From Terfezia claveryi (lineage: Eukaryota; Ascomycota; Pezizomycetes; Pezizales; Pezizaceae): DNA of 64,000 nucleotides. The DNA lies in the NCBI GenBank assembly GCA_015179025.1, contig WHUX01000103.1:124001-188000 (forward strand), given 5' to 3'. A model generated the notes under the pieces. It searched no databases, was not told where the DNA came from, and saw only the letters and a list, made by a program, of their open reading frames with translations. Positions 22,515 to 30,957 of this stretch are shown here, one piece after another. How positions within the stretch are numbered: the stretch's first letter is position 1; each line of letters starts with the position of its first letter. Position numbers and translations under genes: made by a program.

Positions 22515-22978
22515 TGCCTTTGTGGGTAGTAGCTTGTAATATTGAGAGTCGGACGGATTTTGGTTCGACTCTCAATATTACATTACGATTGGTACCTTTG
22601 TGGGTACTAGTAGCTTGTAATATTGAGAGTCGGACGGATTTTGGTTCGACTCTCAATATTACATTATGCTCGGTGCCTTTGTGGGTACTAGTAGCTTGTA
22701 ATATTGAGAGTCGGACGGATTTTGGTTCGACTCTCAATATTACATTACGCTCGGTGCCTTTGTGGGTACTAGTAGCTTGTAATATTGAGAGTCGGACGAA
22801 TTTTGGTTCGACTCTCAATATTACATTACGCTCGGTGCCTTTGTGGGTACTAGTAGCTTGTAATATTGAGAGTCGGACGGATTTTGGTTCGACTCTCAAT
22901 ATTACATTACGCTCGGTGCGTTTTTGTAATATTGAGAGTCGGACGGATTTTGGTTCGACTCTCAATATTACATTCTGG
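22515..22978. repeat. Array of six 30-nt palindromes in 81-bp units
   Basis: The core GAGAGTCGGAC...TTCGACTCTC starts at 22544, 22625, 22706, 22787, 22868 and 22934, a period of 81 bp with a shortened last unit. In each unit TGTAATATT before and AATATTACA after extend the palindrome to about 48 nt. Spacers carry GGTGCCTTTGTGGGTACTAG. The array lies 150 bp after the stop of gene B. Read as RNA on the + strand, the inner stem closes completely if G-U pairs are allowed. Confidence 0.9.
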
Positions 22979-23064
22979 GCTAGACATGGGAGAATCTATA
23001 CAAAGTGTTAGATGGAAAGGTGAGAGTGGAATGAGGAAAAGTTCAGCGTTTTTATATTAACATT

Positions 23065-24407
23065 CCGGACTCTAGATACAGTGATGCATAGGATCACAAC
23101 TATCCACTATATTATAGCTTGGGAGTGGTGATTTGACCTCGGAGGAGGCTTTTCTTTTCCTATTCATAGTGATCTATAAAACTAGAAAGCTAGAAAGCTA
23201 TTCCGGACTCGAGATGTATGTACATGATGGGTTGCTCTGTTCGCAGGGGAGTTATTAGCGGTGATGCATAGGATCACAACTATACACTATATTATAGCTT
23301 GGGAGTGGTGATTTGACCTCAGAGGAGGCTTTTCTTTTCCTATTCATAGTGATCTATAAAACTAGAAAGCTAGAAAGCTATTCCGGACTCGAGATGTACG
23401 TACATGATGGGTTGCTCTGTTCGCAGGGGAGTTATTAGCGGTGATGCATAGGATCACAACTATCCACTATATTATAGCTTGGGAGTGGTGATTTGACCTC
23501 GGAGGAGGCTTTTCTTTTCCTATTCATAGTGATCTATAAAACTAGAAAGCTAGAAAGCTATTCCGGACTCGAGATGTACGTACATGATGGGTTGCTCTGT
23601 TCGCAGGAGGGTTATTAGCGGTGATGCATAGGATCACAACTATCCACTATATTATAGCTTGGGAGTGGTGATTTGACCTCGGAGGAGGCTTTTCTTTTCC
23701 TATTCATAGTGATCTATAAAACTAGAAAGCTAGAAAGCTATTCCGGACTCAAGATGTACGTACATGATGGGTTGCTCTGTTCGCAGGAGGGTTATTAGTG
23801 GTGATGCATAGGATCACAACTATCCACTATATTATAGCTTGGGAGTGGTGATTTGACCTCGGAGGAGGCTTTTCTTTTCCTATTCATAGTGATCTATAAA
23901 ACTAGAAAGCTAGAAAGCTATTCCGGACTCGAGATGTACATACATGATGGGTTGCTCTGTTCGCGGGGGGTTATTAGCGGTGATGCATAGGATCACAACT
24001 ATCCTATATTATAGCTTGGGAGTGGTGATTTGACCTCGGAGGAGGCTTTTCTTTTCCTATTCATAGTGATCTATAAAACTAGAAAGCTAGAAAGCTATTC
24101 CGGACTCGAGATGTACGTACATGATGGGTTGCTCTGTTCGCGGGGGGGTTATTAGCGGTGATGCATAGGATCACAACTATCCACTATATTATAGCTTGGG
24201 AGTGGTGATTTGACCTCGGAGGAGGCTTTTCTTTTCCTATTCATAGTGATCTATAAAACTAGAAAGCTAGAAAGCTATTCCGGACTCGAGATGTACATAC
24301 ATGATGGGTTGCTCTGTTCGCGGGGGGGTTATTAGCGGTGATGCATAGGATCACAACTATCCACTATATTATAGCTTGGGAGTGGTGATTTGACCTCGGA
24401 GGAGGGG
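23065..24407. repeat. 180-bp tandem repeat array, seven full units plus a partial
   Basis: GTGATGCATAGGATCACAAC recurs at 23081, 23261, 23441, 23621, 23801, 23980, 24158 and 24338, a period of 178-180 bp. The units are almost identical; differences cluster in a G-run near TTCGCAGGGG and at GTACGTAC versus GTACATAC. Each unit contains a duplicated CTAGAAAG and a CGAGATGTACGTACATGATG palindrome. The last unit breaks off at about 24407. The array sits about 250 bp upstream of the helicase ATG, so it may act as promoter or binding-site repeats. Confidence 0.95.
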
Positions 24408-24661
24408 TTTCTTGGGCCAGAAATTTGGCCTTGATATTGAAATATTTATGAAAATTCTCCGAGAGTAATTAGGCTCAAGTGGATCTGTTTCTAGAGAATT
24501 GATTCACTCCACCTGTTTTGTGATAGATCTTGGGGCATGGGTATAGCGGGCTTGGCATTTTGGATTGTTGTACTCAACTGACGTTTTGCGGTCCGCTTCA
24601 ATACCTGTATCAAATAGCGTACAACTCAACATCAACCCTAGACATAGGCTTCGGAGTACCT

Positions 24662-26853
24662 ATGGCATCCGAGGGCGAGGTAAGTAATAACAGCCTCACC
24701 TTAAAATCGTTTTCCAGGGAGCTTTTCAAACGGTCGGCTGAGTTGCCTTCGGACCTCTCCATTTTCGGTGGCATCAGGGCTACGATTGGGCAAGTGGCAG
24801 CGCAAACTAGCATGGCACGTGGGGTTACACTTCGAGCTATATCCTGGCAAGTCGAGGCAGCAGCCCGATTCCTAGAGGGCAAAGATCAGATTGTTATATC
24901 TAGAACTGGGGACGGGAAGACATTCTGCTTTATATTAGCAGCTTTGTGTGCACTAGAGCGGACAATTATGGTTTTAACACCTCTGATTGCTCTACAAGAT
25001 TCTCATGTGAGTTGAAGCCAAAACTCTTCCGTTCTCGGGTTAACGAGGATATACAGGTCTCAACGGCACAGAGGTATGGACTCAAGGCTGTCTCTTTGAA
25101 CGCCAAATCCATTCAAGTTGATCCTACGATAGTTAGCAAAATTATTTCTGGCTATTACCAAGTCGTCTTCATTTGTCTAGAAGTATTGACCGGGAACAAT
25201 GAAATGTTTCTGAGATTCGCCAAGTCAAAGGTATTCTCTTCTCGACTGTTGGGTTTCGTAATAGATGAGGTGCATCTCTGCCATCAATGGAGGAACTTCA
25301 CAGCAGATTATATAGGTGTTGGGTTATTACGAATTTTCTTTCCCAAAGTCGCTTTCATGGGGTTATCAGCAACTATCCCTCTACATGTCCGGGGATTCAT
25401 ACATACAACCTTGCGCATGCCTAAACAATGTGATCTAATACAACGATCAATTAACAGAGAGAACCTCTGTCTATTTGCATATCCTATTCATTCTCTATTA
25501 CATAAGTTTGAGGAAATCAAGTTTTTGATACCTCGTAGGTTGATATCTATTCACTCCACTCACCAAATCAATATTCCGAAAACCATGGTATTCGTTGATG
25601 GCCTCCGAGATACGTGCAACATTGCAATAGAGCTATCCAAGCTTATACCTAAGCATATGTTCGAAGAATATCCAGAGGCTATATTAGAGTACAGCACTGC
25701 TATAACAAGCGAGAAAAGAGAATATAATTTGCAGAGATTCATAGAGGGTATATGTTGTATACTTGTCTGTACAGAGGCATGTGGTATGGGTATTGATGTG
25801 CGAGATATAGAACGAATTATACAGTAGAGATTGTCCCCAAGATGCAACCTAACTACACTCTATCAACGCTTCGGTCGTGCTGCAAGGGACCCGGAAATCC
25901 AGGGCATTGGTATCCTTTTCTATACTCCCTACGCCGAGATTACCAGAAACCATGACAGTAATGCTCAGATTTATAAAAGAGCATGGGATGATCCCCTTTA
26001 TGAACAAGTATCTCAGGATATTATCCGCTTTGATATGGGCCTTACTTCTTCAATGGCTCCACGGTCACAGAAACGCAAAGCAGATGCACTAGGTGAGTTA
26101 TTTAGGGAAGCGACCCACTCAGGTTCTGGTGCTGTTGAAGCATCGCAAGATAAACCTGGTTTTACCAAATCTGTACAACCAGGTACCTTCCAAAAGACAC
26201 AAGCACTGAAGCTACCATTAATCTGCAGAGCTATACTCTCCTTTATTAATACTGCCAAGTGTAGACGGCATATCATTCTTAACTATTTCAATGATACCTC
26301 AACACATCCTCATACCCATCCATGCTGTAATCATTGCATGCAAGATGATATCCCTTCTGAGATCAAACGTTTGATTCCGATGACAGTTTACACATTGGGA
26401 ACTGTTGTCAAAACAAAGGGAACTCGGCCTACGAAGCTACCGGAGCATACTAAGGAGGCACTGTATGAACATATAATCACTCTGCGAAATCAGCATTGGA
26501 AGGATCAGAAAGGGAATAATAGATTTGTACCATATTCTGCGAGTGCCCTCTTAACTCAAAAAGAAACCGAAGCGATCGTGGCACGAGCATCTAAGATAAA
26601 ACAACTAGACCAAGTTCATCAAACTTTATTGAAAAGGCCCGCTACCTATAATGGGAAAATGAAACAAGAGTTCTTCGACTGGGTCTTTGACGGAATCCAA
26701 ACAATTGTCAATGATCAGCAGTATATGATACAAAACACTTTAGAGGACACCCAAACGCAGTCGGAACAACACCTTCCACTAACAGAGATATTAGGGAATC
26801 CAATTCACATTAATGTGCCCATAATATCAACCGCGCAAGCCTCACAAGAATGA
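24662..26853 (+). pseudogene. Element gene C: RecQ-type superfamily 2 DNA helicase
   Basis: Exon 1 is 24662-25006 and exon 2 is 25057-26853, with a 50-bp phase-0 intron (GTGAGT...ATACAG, GTTAAC branch site). The product is about 713 residues. Motifs in order: SRTGDGKT (I, ATP binding), LTPLIALQ (Ia), DEVHLCHQW (II, DEVH), GLSATI (III), KTMVFVDG (IV), a motif V region ending CGMGIDVRDIERIIQ, and QRFGRAARD (VI). A RecQ zinc-binding pattern follows (CRRHIILNYF...CCNHC). A 3'-5' helicase of the RecQ family is therefore clear. One TAG (25825-25827) follows IIQ where RecQ proteins usually have Trp, so TGG-to-TAG is likely. The C-terminal 200 residues are unlike anything I recognise. In the element it could assist excision or replication. 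Confidence 0.85.
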
Positions 26854-26996
26854 GTAGATTCACACAATCCCCAGCTGATAAAGAAGAAAAAAACTCGCTC
26901 AGACAAAGGAAAGAGACGAGGACCACGAAATGCAGGCACCCAAGAACAAAACCAATGATAGGAAAGCACAACACAAACAATCAACCAAGTAATTCC

Positions 26997-27026
26997 GAGA
27001 GTCGAACCAAAATCCATCCGACTCTC
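26997..27026. repeat. 30-nt palindrome between convergent genes C and D
   Basis: GAGAGTCGAAC...TCCGACTCTC, the inverted orientation of the array motif at 22544, between the stops of C (26853) and D (27425). The flanks GTAATT and AAATTAC extend it. Confidence 0.85.
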
Positions 27027-27424
27027 AAAATTACAAACCTCTGACATCATCTTATGCCCTTTCAGCGACTCTGTGCGACACCTTATCCCATACATTTATC
27101 TCATTAACCCTCATTGCCCAAATCACTATCCCCTAACATGCTCAATGCATCTTCATCATCAGACATCCCGAGACTATTTATCTCAAATCCCTCCTCCTCT
27201 CTCTGTCCTTCTCGCTATCTCTCTCGACCTTTAATTCCCCATCCATACTCCACTTCACCATAATCAACATCACTATCCTCTTCATCTTCCGAATCCTCTC
27301 TAATATCAACCAAACCTATTCCTTCTTCCTCCGGGGCCATATCCATATTCTGCTCCATTTCCAAATCTATATTCTCATACTCATTACCGGGGGCTCCAGG
27401 TCGTTCTCGCAGATAACGCTCCTC
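27027..27424. other. 3' region between genes C and D
   Basis: About 400 bp without a supported gene. It reads as acidic, low-complexity protein on the minus strand (CTCTT/CATCTTC-rich on +) and may be a further 3' part of gene D beyond its present stop. Confidence 0.35.
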
Positions 27425-30400
27425 CTACTCATGGAACAGTCGATCTTCACTACATTCCGAGCTTGCATCATCGTCTCCTCTTATTCCTCCCACTCTTTCT
27501 TTCATTATGTCATCAAGGAAGGAACCTCGTGTGATTATCCGTTCACCAAGTGTAAACAGGTCCAAGGCTGGCTTAATCTCAACAGGATTATGAACCGAAC
27601 CTGCTTTCCAGCGTCCCTTTCGGAAATTACATACATCATGCTGCAAAAGCGTCCTGAAAACAACTTTACAATCCTCTTTATCGTCCACGGTTCCATGTTT
27701 ATGGGAGATATCCGAAACACCTACATACACGTAAGCTTCTTGGTACCTAAGAATTTCTAGTATACTTACTAGCGAGCGGACTGATGTACTTACTAGCGGA
27801 CTGATGTACTGCCTCCTGCACCGACCGGAATAAGAATGCATTCCTGGATACTGATTTCAAAAAAAAAACCTTACTTTGCCAGTTCTTGTTCGGATTATGT
27901 TGATCTTTGACTTTTCGCACCAATAACTCATTTACCTTATCAATACCCATGAATTTCATTTCTCGGCCACTCAAATTGACCAGGATATTGTTATCCCAAA
28001 TATACCTGAATCTATCCATCCAAACTACCTCTTTATCGATTAACAGATTTGCAGTTGCCTTAGCGTAATGATGTTTCCCAGCCCCACTGAACCACACGCA
28101 TAAAGGTTCTATATTTTTTAGCAAAGCTCCCGAGTCACCAGCACTACGAGAATCAGTATGTCTCAACTTCATATAGATATTTGCTCCAACAAAATGATAA
28201 AAATGTCTTGCAATCGGACAACTTACCTAACATTATAATGCAAGTCTCTTATCACGAAATAATGTTGCAAAAACAGCAGAAAGTTCTCATATGCTAAATC
28301 CCTTTCCCTATAAGCCACCCTCTTTATGAATGCATTCCTATCAAGCTCATCTCCGTGTCTATCCTTCTTCAAATGCTTCTCCTTCAACATTGATCCCCAC
28401 TCTTTAATACCCGCTTCTCTGCTTTCTCTCTCATAATTCTCACTGTTCTAGGAACTAAGAATCTTTGACGACTTTCCTGCACAAATCTACGTAATTATCT
28501 ACTTTTTTCAACTCTCTCTCGAGTTCCTCCAAACAACTTGCCTTAACAATATTAGCATACTATTCTCGAAATTCCAGGTCTCTTATACCTTCAATTCTGA
28601 CGCTACCACTGCTAACGCATGTCCCTCTCCACAGATATTAGTGAATCTCTTACAGGCATTGTATTCGGACATCCCTGCCGTAACTCCTTTAACCGCCAAA
28701 ACATACTTCAACTGACATAGAGAGCCGGGGTCCATTCCATCTTTCCTTCCCCAATGTCCCCGAAACAATAAGTCTTCTGCCGCCATTTCTAAATAGAAAA
28801 TCCCGTCCAGTTTTGCCAGGTAATTTAACTTGTTATGCTCAAAGTCTCTCACACGTAGCTGCTTCAATGCTGACACTTTCAACATAGTTCCCAAATCTCC
28901 CACATGAAGAACCACTCTCCCAGCCAACCTTAACGAGCTCAATCCTGTTTGCTCCAACAGTTCATCAATCACTTCCGCACTGCCTTGAATGGACGTCTCA
29001 TCCTTCTCCAAGGTATCCAAGGCATTAACATCTATTCTTACACACGGAATCCTATGAATCCATTCAAACAATGGTCGGGTGTGCCCAGGTTCCCTTGCAG
29101 CCAACTCCTGCATGACTATGGGAAAATACTTCCACAATATATCGCTCAAATGGACAACTAACCTATTGGGCATATGCTCTGCATATGAGTCCTTTGACAA
29201 CAACCAATATTTATCGATTTTCGTATAGTCTGGACAACTGGCAAATAAGAACCGTCCGTCTAGGCCAGGAACCCCTTCTTCATATGCCTGAAGATCCATA
29301 TAAATCCTCATCTTCTCATCAAATTCTCTCCAACTATTATCTCTAAGATCCGCTCCAATCGTGGCCTCGCCATCTGCCTCTTCTCCATTGTCCAAACCAA
29401 GTTCTACCGATCTCAATCTCTTCTCTGGGCTTTCTTCTGTCTCGACTCTGACCACTGGATGAATTTTCTCAGGTGCTTCTGGCTTCAGTATATGTAGGAA
29501 CTACATAGCAGCACAGGTATACTGAGTCAGCACCCTTTGATTTTTCATACTTTGTCCTGTTTTATTCTCAAACATCGCATTATTATCCCACATAAGCCCG
29601 AACGCATGTCCCTGAATGATACGCTTCTTAATCCGTTCTTTATTCGCGCTTCCATAGCTTTCATAGCATCGCATATAGTGGTATATCCAACACTCAGGCC
29701 CACTCGATTTAAAACACCGATCACCCTTTTAGGAACCCCGCAAGCCTGCAGATAATATCCAATCGGGGTCTGTAAACTGTTGCACATCCTGGATCTCCTA
29801 AATGCAATCATGCTCATAACTACAGTACTTATCAACAATTTATTTCTACTCTTTCTACCCCTTTCACCCCCACCACCACCACTCTTCTTCCTTTTTCTCA
29901 AATTCGAATTGTCTAGCATCGTATCCCTGTCGCTTCCGACTGAGCATACTCCATTGATGAGCTCATATAGGCGCGGACAGTTCTGACGAAACCTCCTACC
30001 AAGTTCTTCAAAGTTGAAATTGGTTGCAATGTCAGGCGTTATCGCCTGTACCGGGCATTTAGCAATGGGTTGCTTGCAATAGGCCCCCAACTCAAGGTCC
30101 AAAATTTGCTGAATGAGCCTCCAGACACCCCCACCTAAACGCCTCTTCACTTCGGAGATTGCTGTTGCCGAGTTCTGTTTCCTTTTGCTGCTACAATTGA
30201 TTACCGATACCATCCTCTCAAACACCTCCTCGACACCATTATTGTCTATGAAGGACCTTTGCTTCTCTCGCATGCGCTTTGACTTTGCTCCAAGGCATCT
30301 AGTAACAAATAGTCTGAGGTCCATGTTACTGCTTCTCAGTAATTCACAAATCTTGAAGACCCTCGGTTCCCATATTTCCTCCTCAGCATCCAATGCAATT

Positions 30401-30447
30401 GCATCCCATTCACCATCTATAACAGTGAACTGTATTTCTGCAATAAC
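27425..30447 (-). pseudogene. Element gene D: DUF6589-like protein, candidate transposase
   Basis: Open from 30447; no ATG is secure. The N-terminal part is helical with a Lys/Gly-rich linker near 29880. Then come family landmarks: a MIAFRRSRMCNSLQTPIGYY region (29830-29760), CGVPKRVIGVLNRVGLSVGY, and after a one-base frame change near 29645, LMWDNNAMFENKTGQ. Next is a TAG at a probable Trp, then VVLHVGDLGTMLKV (about 28900) and a hydrophobic GIFYLEMAAEDLLFRGHWG. After a 65-bp intron (28162-28226), LCVWFSGAGKHHYAKATANL and YIWDNNILVNLSGREMKFMG follow. The order DN...GD...NYA...LVNLSG is what I know of the fungal DUF6589 family. A further 37-bp intron near 27770 may connect to the acidic C-terminus. 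A catalytic Asp/Asp/Glu role is only an inference. Confidence 0.65.
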
Positions 30448-30594
30448 CTAATTCACTGATCTCCCGATGCACTTGAAGATGGTTATTGGTTCTGATTAGC
30501 AGTCTGGATTTCGCCGTGTTCCGGGATGTTTTTGTTGAGATGTTCAAAAATAAATATTTACGTTCCAAAACAAATACTGTATTACATATTCTGC

Positions 30595-30747
30595 TCCGAA
30601 GCCACTAGCGTATTGCATAGTTTCCACGCTAGTTCCTCCGAGCTCGGAGGAACTAGCGTGGCAATTTCGGAGTAGGTTACTACCAGACTCTTAACCGTAG
30701 CACTAAAATAATTACGCGTAGGTACTAAGAGTCTGGTCACGAGAGCA
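30595..30747. repeat. Right terminal region: TIR plus nested hairpins
   Basis: Inverse of the left end. AAGAGTCTGG (30727-30736) pairs with CCAGACTCTT (30683-30692). Inside, CACGCTAGTTCCTCCGAG and its exact inverse form an 18-bp perfect stem at 30625-30660. TTCGGAG/CTCCGAA stems flank it. Confidence 0.75.
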
Positions 30748-30756
30748 CCACTCGTT
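30748..30756. repeat. Right 9-bp target-site duplication
   Basis: CCACTCGTT, identical to 16896-16904. Confidence 0.85.
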
Positions 30757-30957
30757 CACGTCTACAGGCGCCGGAAATACCTTTAACGAATTGACGACTT
30801 TTAAACTGGACTTGCACCTGGAACACTGCCAATTTGGTTTGGTACGCACAGTGCACAAACCTCCATAGCAAATACTTCATTCGGGGCTTCGGGGTGAGCT
30901 AAACCGCCGCAGTTTCAAATACCATACCTCACTCCCTTTCCGCACCTCGCATTCAAC

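Larger units (their letters stand above)
16905..30747. mobile_element. 13.8-kb multigene DNA transposon with TIRs and 9-bp TSD
   Basis: The element begins TGTTCTCGGTCCCAGACTCT and the inverse of its right end reads TGCTCTCGTGACCAGACTCT. The repeats match at 17 of 21 positions, and exact 9-bp direct repeats flank them. Both ends share nested hairpins (separate entries). Inside are four genes: A (-, 20601-17451), B (+, 21063-22367), C (+, RecQ-type helicase, 24662-26853) and D (-, DUF6589-like, 30447-27425). Between B and C lie a six-copy palindrome array and seven-plus copies of a 180-bp repeat. It has no Starship-type tyrosine recombinase, no Helitron Rep domain and no reverse transcriptase that I can see. 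A 9-bp duplication is like Mutator elements, but no MULE transposase is recognised. D is the best transposase candidate. Nonsense codons in A-D suggest that this copy is inactive. Confidence 0.8.

Noticed and set aside
22489..23011. Frames of about 160 codons with repeated SRTDFGSTLNIT or VEPKSVRLSILQ
   Set aside because: They are read through the palindrome array; the period of 81 is a multiple of three, so frames stay open by arithmetic.
22515..24407. CRISPR-like array
   Set aside because: The units are long and contiguous, without unique short spacers, and the context is eukaryotic.
24662..26853. Helitron origin for the helicase gene
   Set aside because: No Rep nickase (HUH) motif, the helicase is RecQ and not Pif1-type, and the element has TIRs and a 9-bp duplication.
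16905..30747. Starship
   Set aside because: No tyrosine-recombinase captain (DUF3435) at either end; the size is small for the class and TIRs with a 9-bp duplication are present.
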